This document shows positions 8,180-17,434 of a DNA stretch of 64,000 nucleotides, piece by piece. The notes under the pieces are model-generated. The model worked only from the letters and a program-made list of their open reading frames with translations, was not told the DNA's origin and did no database searches. Source of the DNA: Burkholderia lata (GTDB lineage Bacteria; Pseudomonadota; Gammaproteobacteria; Burkholderiales; Burkholderiaceae); NCBI RefSeq assembly GCF_902499335.1, contig NZ_CABVQK010000009.1:62001-126000 (forward strand), written 5' to 3'. Numbering within the stretch: the first letter of the stretch is position 1; every line of letters begins with the position of its first letter. A program made the translations under genes and the position numbers.

Positions 8180-9208
8180 TCAGGCCGTCCAGTCGAGAAT
8201 CACCTTGCCGCTTTCACCAGACAACATCGCGGCGAAGCCTTTCTCGTAATCGTCGGCCGCAAAGCGATGGGTGATGATCGGCGACAGGTCGAGGCCGCTC
8301 TGCAGCATCGCGACCATCTTGTACCAGGTCTCGAACATCTCGCGACCGTAGATGCCCTTGATCTCGAGCCCCTTGAAGATCACCTGGTTCCAGTCGATCG
8401 CCGTCTGCGCAGGCGGGATACCGAGCAGCGCGACCTTGCCACCGTGGTTCATTGCCTCGAGCATGCTCGTGAACGCGCTCGGCACGCCCGACATTTCGAG
8501 GCCGACGTCGAAGCCTTCGGTCATGTGCAGGTCGGACATCACGTCGCGCAGCGACTCGCGCGCGACGTTGACCGCGCGCGTCGCACCCATCTTGCGTGCG
8601 AGTTCCAGCCGGTAGTCGTTGATGTCGGTGATGACGACGTTGCGCGCCCCGACATGCTTCGCAATCGCGACGGCCATGATGCCGATCGGGCCCGCGCCGG
8701 TGATCAGCACGTCTTCGCCGACGAGGTTGAACGACAGCGCCGTGTGCGTCGCGTTGCCGAACGGATCGAAGATCGACGCGAGATCGTCGGAGATCTCCGG
8801 CGGGATCTTGAACGCGTTGAATGCCGGAATCGCCAGATACTCGGCGAACGCGCCTTCGCGGTTCACGCCGACGCCGACCGTGTTGCGGCACAGATGCCGG
8901 CGCCCCGCTCGACAGTTGCGGCAGAAACCGCACGTGATGTGACCTTCGCCGGACACGCGATCGCCGATCGCGAAGCCGCGTACTTCCTGCCCCATTTCGA
9001 CGATCTCGCCGACATATTCATGGCCGACGTGCATCGGCACGGGAATCGTCTTCTGCGCCCAGTCGTCCCACTTCCAGATATGGATGTCGGTGCCGCAGAT
9101 CGCCGTGCGGCGGATCTTGATCAGCACGTCGTTGTGGCCGACTTCGGGGCGCTTCACGCGCGTGAGCGTGAGGCCGGGACCGCGTTCGAGCTTTGCCAGT
9201 GCTTTCAT
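8180..9208 (-). CDS. tdh: L-threonine 3-dehydrogenase
   Basis: 342 residues from the ATG at 9208, one longer than the E. coli enzyme. It is a zinc-dependent medium-chain dehydrogenase that oxidises L-threonine to 2-amino-3-ketobutyrate with NAD. Seen are the catalytic zinc region CGTDIHIWKWD (about residue 38), GHEYVGEI, the four-cysteine structural zinc loop CGFCRNCRAGRRHLC (about residues 93-107), and the nucleotide-binding GAGPIGIMAVAIAKHVGA. It is the second gene after kbl, 13 bases apart, so product passes directly between the two enzymes to give glycine and acetyl-CoA. Confidence 0.95.
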   Translation of the reverse strand: MKALAKLERGPGLTLTRVKRPEVGHNDVLIKIRRTAICGTDIHIWKWDDWAQKTIPVPMHVGHEYVGEIVEMGQEVRGFAIGDRVSGEGHITCGFCRNCRAGRRHLCRNTVGVGVNREGAFAEYLAIPAFNAFKIPPEISDDLASIFDPFGNATHTALSFNLVGEDVLITGAGPIGIMAVAIAKHVGARNVVITDINDYRLELARKMGATRAVNVARESLRDVMSDLHMTEGFDVGLEMSGVPSAFTSMLEAMNHGGKVALLGIPPAQTAIDWNQVIFKGLEIKGIYGREMFETWYKMVAMLQSGLDLSPIITHRFAADDYEKGFAAMLSGESGKVILDWTA

Positions 9209-9221
9209 GATCGCGCCTCCG

Positions 9222-10421
<1,200 letters not shown>

Positions 10422-10524
10422 CGCAAAGCTCCTGACAGGGTTTCGCATTCCGCAACGCGCCACTCGTGGCGGCGGCGCAACGGCCTGCTACTGTTATAGT
10501 CGGTCGTTCGGTTGACCGCATTTA

Positions 10525-10558
10525 TCCGATATTCCGAACTAGAATTCGAAATATCGAA
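10525..10558. promoter_or_regulatory. Inverted-repeat operator between kbl and the XRE regulator
   Basis: Half-sites TCCGATATTCCGAA and TTCGAAATATCGAA match in 12 of 14 symmetric positions, with a 6-base centre. The site ends 24 bases before the regulator's ATG and lies about 100 bases upstream of kbl. It is a good candidate for the XRE-cupin protein's binding site on both promoters. Confidence 0.6.
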
Positions 10559-10582
10559 CAACTCTAAGCGAACGGAATCCAA

Positions 10583-11194
10583 ATGGCAAGTTCCTCCGGT
10601 TCGCGGCGCACGCCTGCCAGCGCCGCACCGCAACCGCCAGCCGCAACGCCGCCGCGTGTCGGCGAGCAGATCCAGCGGCTGCGCACCGAACGCAAGCTGA
10701 CGCTCGACGACCTGTCGCGCGCGGCGGGCGTATCGAAATCGATGCTCTCCGAGATCGAACGCGACAAGGCCAACCCGACGATCGCCGTTGCGTGGCGGCT
10801 GACGAACGCGCTCGGCATCACGCTCGACGAGCTGTTCTCGCAGCCGAAAGCACCCGAGACCATTCGCGTAGACGGCCCGCACGACATCCCGACGCTCGCC
10901 GGCCACGACGGCCGGTACCAGTTGCGCGTGTGGGGCCCGATCGACCTCGCCGGCAAGTTCGAGTGGTACGAGCTGACGCTGCCGGGCGGCGGCGCACTGA
11001 TATCGAACGCACACGAGCCCGGCACGCGCGAGCACCTCACCGTGCTGCAGGGCGCGATGGAAATCGAAGCCGCGGCGGCCAGCCGGCGCCTGAAGGTGGG
11101 CGACACCGCGCGCTACCCGGCCGACGAGCCGCACGCTATCCGCAATCCCGGCAAGGCCGAGGCGCGGGCACTGCTGATCGTGATACACCGCTGA
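10583..11194 (+). CDS. XRE-family regulator with cupin domain
   Basis: 203 residues. After a Pro/Ala-rich head, a helix-turn-helix spans about residues 32-85 (IQRLRTERKLTLDDLSRAAG, SKSMLSEIERDKANPTIAVA). A C-terminal cupin-2 barrel occupies about residues 120-200 (HEPGTREHLTVLQGAMEI, PADEPHAIRNPG). Such proteins are ligand-sensing repressors or activators of amino-acid and amine catabolism. It is divergent from kbl-tdh, so control of threonine degradation is the likely job. The cupin probably senses a small metabolite; which one cannot be read from the sequence. Confidence 0.85.
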   Translation: MASSSGSRRTPASAAPQPPAATPPRVGEQIQRLRTERKLTLDDLSRAAGVSKSMLSEIERDKANPTIAVAWRLTNALGITLDELFSQPKAPETIRVDGPHDIPTLAGHDGRYQLRVWGPIDLAGKFEWYELTLPGGGALISNAHEPGTREHLTVLQGAMEIEAAAASRRLKVGDTARYPADEPHAIRNPGKAEARALLIVIHR

Positions 11195-11245
11195 CGGCGC
11201 GGATAGCTGACCAAAAGGCCGATTGCAGGCTGGTTGCGGAAAACA

Positions 11246-11261
11246 CTGTATGTTTGTACAG
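11246..11261. promoter_or_regulatory. LexA (SOS) box
   Basis: CTGTATGTTTGTACAG has the exact CTGT-N8-ACAG core of the LexA box, with flanking A and T as in strong sites. It lies 73 bases upstream of the small gene at 11335. This would put that gene, and perhaps the recombinase-like gene behind it, under DNA-damage control. Confidence 0.7.
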
Positions 11262-11334
11262 TATACGGACATTCCGCCATGCATGGGCCGGAGCCGGCGC
11301 ACCGAGGCGCCCGCCCGGTCGACAGGAGCCTGCA

Positions 11335-11712
11335 ATGACAGAAGAACAAGATTTGGCCGCGCTCAGCTTCAAGGCTGCCGCGCACGACCTCGAGCTGATC
11401 GTCCGGCATATTGCCGGGCGCTACATCCACCAGCGTGTCCCGCTGACGTGGCGCCTACTGCACGCCATCGAAGCCGAGGCGCTCGCCGATCTCGGCTTTG
11501 CCAGCCGGCACGACGCCGGCATGCGTCAATTGTTCGAACGGCCGTCGGACATGACGTTTCCCGAAACGGACGATCCGATCGACTTCGGGCGCTCGAATGC
11601 GCTGCCCGCCGCTTTTTCGTTCGCGGTTCTCGCGTACGAAGCGGCGTCGACGTCGCACGACACCGCGCCTCGCGAGCGTGTTCACCGCCCGTCCAAGGCG
11701 TGGGGTGACTGA
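11335..11712 (+). CDS. Small protein of unknown function, probably SOS-controlled
   Basis: 125 residues, with ACAGGAG about 7 bases before the ATG. The protein is mostly helical in character, with no signal peptide and no membrane segment. It begins TEEQDLAALSFKAAAHDLEL and has a charged middle (LFERPSDMTFPETDDPIDFG). I do not recognise a family. The LexA-like box directly upstream is its most informative feature. A recombinase-like gene follows on the same strand 102 bases on, so the pair may be co-induced. Confidence 0.65.
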   Translation: MTEEQDLAALSFKAAAHDLELIVRHIAGRYIHQRVPLTWRLLHAIEAEALADLGFASRHDAGMRQLFERPSDMTFPETDDPIDFGRSNALPAAFSFAVLAYEAASTSHDTAPRERVHRPSKAWGD

Positions 11713-11814
11713 CTGCCCACCCGGGCTGCCGCGCATGGCGGCCTTGTCCAGCCTCTTGCTGCCCGAGACGTTGCGGAAAGGGCTACCATATACGCAACTA
11801 ACGGAATAAATCAC

Positions 11815-12834
11815 ATGTCCCTTCCCGCCTCTCCCGACACCCCAGCACGCCCGGAAGAAACGGATCTGTTCGACCGCGGCGCATCCGACTGGATCGTCTC
11901 GCCCGAAGCCGCATTCGATGCGTGGCTCGCCATGCAGGACTATCGCCGCTCGTCGGCCGACGTCTATCGCGCGCAATGGGGCGCGTTTCTCACATGGATG
12001 CGTGCACACCAGAAGAATCTGGCAACGGTCGATACCGCAACCATCGCGAATTTCGTCGGCGAACTGCCGATCCGGAAAACCCAGCGAATGCGCTATTTGC
12101 GGCTGATCGAGCGCGTGCTCGACCACATCCGGCGCACCGAGTACGCATCGACCAACCCGGCCCGTTTCATTGCTCAGGATGGCGAAGCGAACTGGCGCAA
12201 AGCGCGCGACAACGAACCTACCGGTTTCCTCACGCCGGCCGAGCGCGCGACGTTGCTCGCGTACCTGTTTTCACCGATCGGCGTATCCGGTTCCGCGTAC
12301 TGGAAAGAGCGGCGCGACCGCGCGCTCGTCGCCGTATTTCTCGGTGCCGGCATTAAAACCGGCGAAGCGCGCGCACTCACGATTAGTTGCATCAATACGA
12401 GTGGAACGTCGCTGCAGATCGAGTCGACACATCCGGATTTCGCGCGCGAAACCCATCTGGCATCGTTCGCGATCGCCCTGCTCGAAGCCTGGCTCACCGA
12501 GCGCAAGCGCCAGGACATTCCGGGGGAACTCGTGTTTCCGGCGTCCCACGCCGGGCGTCCGATGCACAAGGCGACGATGCTGCGCGCGATCGACGCGATC
12601 GTCGAATCCGCCGGGCTCACGTCGTCGCGCACCGCGCGCGCGAGCCCGCAAACGCTGCGCAATACCTACGCGGCCGAACTGTTCGAACACGACGTGCCGC
12701 CCGAACGCGTCGGCAAATGGCTGGGCTTCATGCGGCCGATCTCGTCGAACCGCCTGCATCGCGCGTGGAAGAACTGGCGCGATGGTCTGGCCGGCAGCAA
12801 CGGTGAAGCGTCCGACAGCGACGAAACTCACTGA
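11815..12834 (+). CDS. Degenerate tyrosine-recombinase-like protein
   Basis: 339 residues with the two-domain layout of phage integrase/XerCD proteins. The N-terminal core-binding (SAM-like) domain covers about residues 35-110 and the catalytic-fold domain about 140-320. Key catalytic positions look changed. The first Arg motif reads GAGIKTGEARAL (Lys for Arg). Box II reads PQTLRNTYAAEL (Gln for His, Arg kept). The LGH motif is LGF, and the expected C-terminal Tyr is absent from SSNRLHRAW. It probably binds DNA without cutting it. It sits 1.7 kb from the iteron array beside kfrA, not beside a tRNA or att-like repeats, so it looks like a resident origin gene. Confidence 0.75.
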   Translation: MSLPASPDTPARPEETDLFDRGASDWIVSPEAAFDAWLAMQDYRRSSADVYRAQWGAFLTWMRAHQKNLATVDTATIANFVGELPIRKTQRMRYLRLIERVLDHIRRTEYASTNPARFIAQDGEANWRKARDNEPTGFLTPAERATLLAYLFSPIGVSGSAYWKERRDRALVAVFLGAGIKTGEARALTISCINTSGTSLQIESTHPDFARETHLASFAIALLEAWLTERKRQDIPGELVFPASHAGRPMHKATMLRAIDAIVESAGLTSSRTARASPQTLRNTYAAELFEHDVPPERVGKWLGFMRPISSNRLHRAWKNWRDGLAGSNGEASDSDETH

Positions 12835-12843
12835 TCGCCAAAC

Positions 12844-12875
12844 GGCTGCTCACGCGAAATGATCCGTGAGCAGCC
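12844..12875 (+). terminator. Hairpin terminator after the recombinase-like gene
   Basis: A perfect 11-bp stem GGCTGCTCACG/CGTGAGCAGCC with a 10-base loop, starting 9 bases past the stop codon and followed by a short T/G tail. Confidence 0.55.
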
Positions 12876-12905
12876 TTGTGTGGCGCAGCCTCACCGTTTC
12901 ACCAC

Positions 12906-12922
12906 TCCCGAAAAACCTCACC
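12906..12922 (-). repeat. Solitary outlying origin iteron, consensus copy
   Basis: Minus-strand GGTGAGGTTTTTCGGGA is identical to the consensus of the origin array. It lies in the convergent gap between the recombinase-like gene and kfrA, 1.6 kb left of the array and inverted to it. A weaker relative (about 11 of 17) may be present at 12930-12946. Confidence 0.8.
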
Positions 12923-12970
12923 TCAAGCTCCCTGGATCGTCTCACCTGTGCGGTGCAGGTGATTCTCGCG

Positions 12971-14170
12971 TCACGTGTGCGCAAAACGGGCGACGGCTTC
13001 GAATCGGGACGGCCATGCGCCGGAAGCGTGTTCGCACTCGGGGCACGCCACTTCAAAACCGTCTTCGCCGTGTGACAGCTCGGGCTCTGCATCGCAATGC
13101 GGACAATGGGCCGGCACCGGAATCTCCTGATCCAGCGAGGTGCCGATCGCGGCAAACGCCTCCGCATCCAGTTGCCCGGCATCGGCGAGGCGGCGGATCA
13201 GCGCGGCGATTTCCGGATTCATGCCGCGGCTCGCGCGCAGCGAAGTCACGTCGCGGGTCGCGCGTTCCAGTTCATCGCCCTGGCTGCGCAACTGCTCTTC
13301 GAGCCGGTCGGCGCGGGCCTTGGCGGAACTCAACTGCTGCAGGAAATCGAATTCCTTGCGCTGTACGTCGCGCAAACCGCTCTGATAGGTCGACGCCATG
13401 CTGCGCAACGAATCCAGCTCGACCAGCATCGGCTTGACGCGGCGTTCGGCTTCGGCCACCGCGTCCTTGATTTGCTGCGCGTAGTGCTCGGTGCGCTGCT
13501 GCAGTTCGGCTTGCAGCGCATCGATGCGGTCGCGCAGCGTCGCGTTCTGCGTCTGCTCGGCTTCGACGCGGCCGGCGGCCGCGGCCAGTTCCTTCTCGAG
13601 TCGGGCGACTGTGGTGAGCAACGTCGCTTCGCTGGCCGAACCGTGCGTCGTTTGCGACGCGAGCTGGACCTCGAGTTCGGTCACGCGAGCCTGCAATTGC
13701 TCGTTTTTCGCTTCGCCACGCGCGAGCGCGCCTTCGAGTGTCTCCTGGCGGACGGTTGCGTCGCGCAACCGCTGTTCAGCGTCGACGACGCCGGCGCGAA
13801 CCTGCTCGCGATCGCCATCGAGGCTGTCCCGCGCGGCTTTCAATGCTTCTTCATAGAGTGCGCCGAGCAACGCACCGGCCTTTTCCTCGACAGCTTTCGG
13901 GATTGCCGCACCATCGAGCCTGACCTTGGAGGCGGAACGGATGCGCTCCCAGAAATGGTCGATGTCTTTCGGGATATCGCTGGCGCTGCCGGTCTGGGTG
14001 AGATCGCGGACGTTGGCAGCCGACGGCCGGATGCCGAGATCGAAGAACAAGCGCTTGCAAGCATGCAGCGACAATTCCTGCCGTCGCGCACCGCTTGCAC
14101 GCAGCGATTCCAGTTCGTCACGAATGGCTTGGCGGATTTCGTCCAGGGTCATCGCTGTGCTCACAGGCAT
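12971..14170 (-). CDS. kfrA: KfrA-like coiled-coil DNA-binding protein with C-terminal zinc ribbon
   Basis: 399 residues from the ATG at 14170. The N-terminal KfrA-type DNA-binding domain covers about residues 6-110 (LDEIRQAIRDELESLRASGA, KRLFFDLGIRPSAANVRDL). A long coiled coil rich in Ala, Glu, Gln and Arg runs from about 125 to 330. The end carries two CxxC pairs, CPHCDAE and CPECEH, a small zinc ribbon not typical of plasmid KfrA. Plasmid KfrA proteins are autoregulators that help partition by binding DNA and self-associating. Its position beside the origin fits a role in segregation or origin architecture. Confidence 0.8.
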   Translation of the reverse strand: MPVSTAMTLDEIRQAIRDELESLRASGARRQELSLHACKRLFFDLGIRPSAANVRDLTQTGSASDIPKDIDHFWERIRSASKVRLDGAAIPKAVEEKAGALLGALYEEALKAARDSLDGDREQVRAGVVDAEQRLRDATVRQETLEGALARGEAKNEQLQARVTELEVQLASQTTHGSASEATLLTTVARLEKELAAAAGRVEAEQTQNATLRDRIDALQAELQQRTEHYAQQIKDAVAEAERRVKPMLVELDSLRSMASTYQSGLRDVQRKEFDFLQQLSSAKARADRLEEQLRSQGDELERATRDVTSLRASRGMNPEIAALIRRLADAGQLDAEAFAAIGTSLDQEIPVPAHCPHCDAEPELSHGEDGFEVACPECEHASGAWPSRFEAVARFAHT

Positions 14171-14429
14171 TGAAGTGTGGCAATCATAACGAAATACGTA
14201 TCTATCGATACTAATTTTGCGTTGCCGTTGTGAATTTACGTCGATCTGCACAGAAATCGGGTCTGTGAGCCAATCCGGACGACTGTGGTCCGAGTTCCCG
14301 TGAAACAAAGCGAAGAAAGTCAGCCAAGTCGTTGTCCCACAAGCATTTTCCTGCAAACCCCGAATTTTGGCATTTGTTTCACATGAACACGGATCCGATT
14401 GCCTGTGGGTGTTCAGGGGTTGGGGTGTC

Positions 14430-14438
14430 TGTGGAAAA
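14430..14438 (-). promoter_or_regulatory. Near-consensus DnaA box
   Basis: TGTGGAAAA matches TGTGGATAA at 8 of 9 positions. It lies in the A/T-richer left end of the origin, 110 bases before the first iteron. Confidence 0.4.
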
Positions 14439-14547
14439 CTCGTCAGCCGATGTCTTGAGAGTATTAGAAGTAAACACCCTTGAACCCTTAGTTAAAAACG
14501 TTAACGCCACGGCACAGCCTTATGCTGCAAGGCTTTCCGGCCGACAA

Positions 14548-15855
14548 GGTGAAGTTTTACGGGAGCCAAGGTGATCTTCTGCGGGAGCTGACGTGATTGG
14601 GTTCAGGGAGCAGCGTGAGCCGTTGCGGGAAAGGTCGTGAGCGGATTCGGGAGCACAGTGAAACACGAGATTTCCCAAAGGTGAGGCTTTTCGGGGCCTC
14701 ACAGCCACAGAACCCGCGCTGTGCCTGACTGCACAGTTTTCTGCCTGTGCAGACATAGGTGAGAATTTGCGGGACCTTCTTCGCGCCCCGATTCTGCCCA
14801 TCTTTTGGGCAGTTTTTATGAAAGGTGAGGTTTCACGGGACTCCGCGGGTGTTTGGTGTGAGGCTTTCCGGGAAACGAACGCCATTTTGCACAGCAAAAG
14901 CGCTCTCGGGGGCCTGTGAAGCCCTAAAGGTGAGGTTTTTCGGGAGGGAAATCCGGGTTTTCCTGCCCGGATCCCGTTGAGGTGAGGTTTTTCGGGGCCT
15001 GGATCACAGGCTGTGATTCAGGCCTTGGGTGAGACTTTTCGGGATTGGAAATTGCCCGAAAAATGGTCAAAGGTGAGGCTTTTCAGGACCTGTGAACGGC
15101 CGAATTCGCCGAAAAGCCCGCCAGGACTGGAAGAAATCTCGTTTTTGCTGTGCCACTTTTTGGCACAGGTGAGATTTTTCGGGGGGCTGACATGAGGTTG
15201 TCGTATGAAGGATTTCCGGTGAAAGGTGAGGTTTTTCGGGGGATGTCGGCGATGCACAGCCAAATGCCTTCTGTGCATAAGTATCGGAAGGCATTGGGAT
15301 TTTTGATACCGCGACAGTTACGGTGAGGTTTTTCGGGAGCCATTCCCAGGCCGATGGAGGCACAGCGATTTTTCGGTAAGGTGAGCGTTTTCGGGAGGCT
15401 CTGGTAGGGAGTCCCGCGCGTGCCGGGCATTCGTTGGTATCCAGGCGAATGAACACGCTGTGCTCGAGGTGAGTATTTTCGGGACCCGATACGATTTGTG
15501 CGCTGTACAATGCGCACCCGGGCCGGCAAAGCAGGCCCGATCGGGTCGCGCAGGCTGGTTTCGTAGGCGTCTTCCGTGATGCCGGACCCGATCACGATCT
15601 CCCGGTGAGTCGCTCCTGTACATGCATACAGGCTGATGCGGGTCGATCGGGAGGCGCGGTGAGGTGGGATCGCAACCCTGTGCCGAACTCACAGCTGCGC
15701 AGTCGTAAAATTACGACAAATCGAAAGGTGAGCCGATACGGGAGCATATTCCGCACGTGTCGTGCACAGGTGAAATTCTGTGAATCGGCGCATCCCGCAG
15801 CACGTCTGGACGAGTCCGGAACGCTGCAAATCCGGAGCGGTGAGGGTTTTCGGGA
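14548..15855 (+). repeat. Array of 17-bp iterons, consensus GGTGAGGTTTTTCGGGA
   Basis: Seventeen good copies start at 14548, 14570, 14680, 14758, 14824, 14857, 14929, 14981, 15028, 15072, 15168, 15225, 15322, 15380, 15468, 15727 and 15839. Three weaker ones lie near 14592, 14614 and 14636. All read toward repA. GGTGA and CGGGA at the ends are nearly fixed, and variation is in the middle. Spacing is irregular (22 to 259 bp), unlike the regular 21-22-bp arrays of many plasmids. They are the expected binding sites of RepA. Confidence 0.88.
15272..15280 (-). promoter_or_regulatory. Consensus DnaA box
   Basis: TGTGCATAA (TTATGCACA on the other strand) fits the TTATNCACA consensus exactly. It lies between iterons 12 and 13 of the array. 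Confidence 0.65.
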
Positions 15856-15974
15856 GCGCTTGGGGTGAGTGCCGTTTTGCACGTGCGCTTCACCCGCTAT
15901 GGTGAGCATGTCGTTCTGGACGCACATCACCGCAGGCGCTATCCTTCCGGAAAACTTCTCCTCCGACCCGACGT

Positions 15975-17342
15975 ATGGCCACGACGAAGCGCGCCAAGAA
16001 AACCGATGTGGATGTGGTGAGTGCCAGTTCAGCCGAATTGCGTAAGGCCGTCGAGGCGATCGCAATTCAGCCGAAGAGCGGCAAGATCACGCTCCTCACT
16101 CGCAAGCTGTTCAATGTCCTGCTGGCCGTGGCCCAGCAGGCCGACGACTCGGGCGATACGTATCGCGCGCTGCTGTCGGACATCGTTGCCAACTCCGCCT
16201 TCGATTCGAACGACACCGCGCTGGTGAAGGAACACCTGCGCCGCATGGTGTCGGTGCAGGTCGAATGGAGCACGGGGACGTCGAGCCAGAAGCCGGGCCG
16301 CAAGTGGGGGATCTCGACGCTGATCGCCGACGCGGAAATTCTCGAGGATCCGGCGACCCGCCGCGTGTGGGTCGAATTCTCGTTCGCGCCGAAGATCAAG
16401 AAGAAGCTGCTCGACCCGGTCCAGTATGCGCGCCTGAGCCTGCAGTTCCAGAGCCAGCTGCGCAGCAGCGCCGGCCTCGCGCTGTACGAAATCTGCGTGC
16501 GCTACCTGACGAACCCGAGCCACCTGACGATGCGCGAGCCGTGGGAATGGTGGCGGCCGATCCTGTCGGGCACGCCCGACACGGAAGCCGGCGACGAGGC
16601 GAAGCGCGAGTACAAGTATTTCAAGCGCGATTATCTGCGTCCCGCGATCGCGGAAGTCAACGCGGTCACCAACATCTTCGTCGAGCTGATCGAGCACCGT
16701 GAAGGGCGCCGGGTCGCGGAGATCCAGTTCCGCGTGACCGAGCGCAAGCAACCGATGCTCGCGCTCGACGAACACCCGAACGTGTTCGACAGCACGCTGG
16801 TCGACCGGATGGTGAAGCTCGGGATCCCGCTGAAGGAAGCGCAGACGCTCTATGCGGACAGCGAGGAGAATCGCATTCGTGCCGCACTGCAGATGACCGA
16901 GCAGCGGATGCGCAGCACGACGCTGCCGCCGGTGCGCAGCGCGCCGGCGTTGTTCAAGGACGCGCTGAAGAAGGGTTATGCGCCGCCGGTCGAGTCGGTC
17001 GACGCGCTGCCTGCCGGCACGCCGTCCCCGAAGATTGCAGCGGCCCAGCCGGATGATCTGAAGGCACGCCTGCTGAGCGAGTTCGCCGCGTTCCGCCGCA
17101 AGGAAGCGAAGGTGCTGTACGAGGAGCAGGGCGACGCGGAGCGCGAAGTGGCGCGCGAGTCGTTCGAATCGGAGGCACTGCCGACGATGGGCTCGCATCT
17201 GCGCGATGACTGGCGCAAGCGCGGCCTCGATTCCAAGCTGGCCGAGACGGCCTTTTTCGACTGGCTGGCCCAGAGGACCTGGGGCGAGCCGACGGACGGC
17301 GACCTGCTGTCGTTCACGCTGAACCAGTCGCGGGCCGCCTGA
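15975..17342 (+). CDS. repA: RepA, plasmid-type replication initiator (Rep_3 family)
   Basis: 455 residues. Two winged-helix domains of the RepB/Rep_3 initiator fold are suggested, about residues 35-150 (GKITLLTRKLFNVLLAVAQQ) and 155-265 (LSLQFQSQLRSSAGLALYEI, EYKYFKRDYLRPAIAEVN). The C-terminal 190 residues are an extension not typical of small plasmid Rep proteins, with a charged region FAAFRRKEAKVLYEEQGDAE. It binds iterons to start replication of this chromosome. It lies directly downstream of the iteron array, is convergent with parB, and the TAA/TGA end leaves a 92-base gap. The ATG at 15975 is the first in-frame start after the array. Confidence 0.92.
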   Translation: MATTKRAKKTDVDVVSASSAELRKAVEAIAIQPKSGKITLLTRKLFNVLLAVAQQADDSGDTYRALLSDIVANSAFDSNDTALVKEHLRRMVSVQVEWSTGTSSQKPGRKWGISTLIADAEILEDPATRRVWVEFSFAPKIKKKLLDPVQYARLSLQFQSQLRSSAGLALYEICVRYLTNPSHLTMREPWEWWRPILSGTPDTEAGDEAKREYKYFKRDYLRPAIAEVNAVTNIFVELIEHREGRRVAEIQFRVTERKQPMLALDEHPNVFDSTLVDRMVKLGIPLKEAQTLYADSEENRIRAALQMTEQRMRSTTLPPVRSAPALFKDALKKGYAPPVESVDALPAGTPSPKIAAAQPDDLKARLLSEFAAFRRKEAKVLYEEQGDAEREVARESFESEALPTMGSHLRDDWRKRGLDSKLAETAFFDWLAQRTWGEPTDGDLLSFTLNQSRAA

Positions 17343-17434
17343 GGCCCGCTCTGGCCCGCTGACGGGCCGCCGCCGGCCCCGCCCCTCAGGCGGGTGGGCC
17401 CGGCGTCCTCACCAGGCCCTGCCGGCCGTTTCCA

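Larger units (their letters stand above)
14171..15974. other. Replication origin of the secondary replicon
   Basis: This 1.8-kb noncoding stretch separates kfrA from repA. The left part (14171-14540) is A/T-richer than the surroundings and includes GTTAAAAACGTTAAC near 14492, a candidate unwinding region, and a near-consensus DnaA box at 14430. From 14548 to 15855 it carries at least 17 same-strand iterons, with a consensus DnaA box among them. RepA would bind the iterons and DnaA the boxes to open the origin. The assignment rests on the iteron plus initiator arrangement. Confidence 0.85.

Noticed and set aside
11815..12834. An integrase marking a genomic island
   Set aside because: No tRNA, att-like direct repeats or phage genes flank it, and its catalytic residues are degenerate.
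12930..12946. A second iteron next to the one at 12906
   Set aside because: Only about 11 of 17 positions match and the CGGGA end is missing, so it is not counted.
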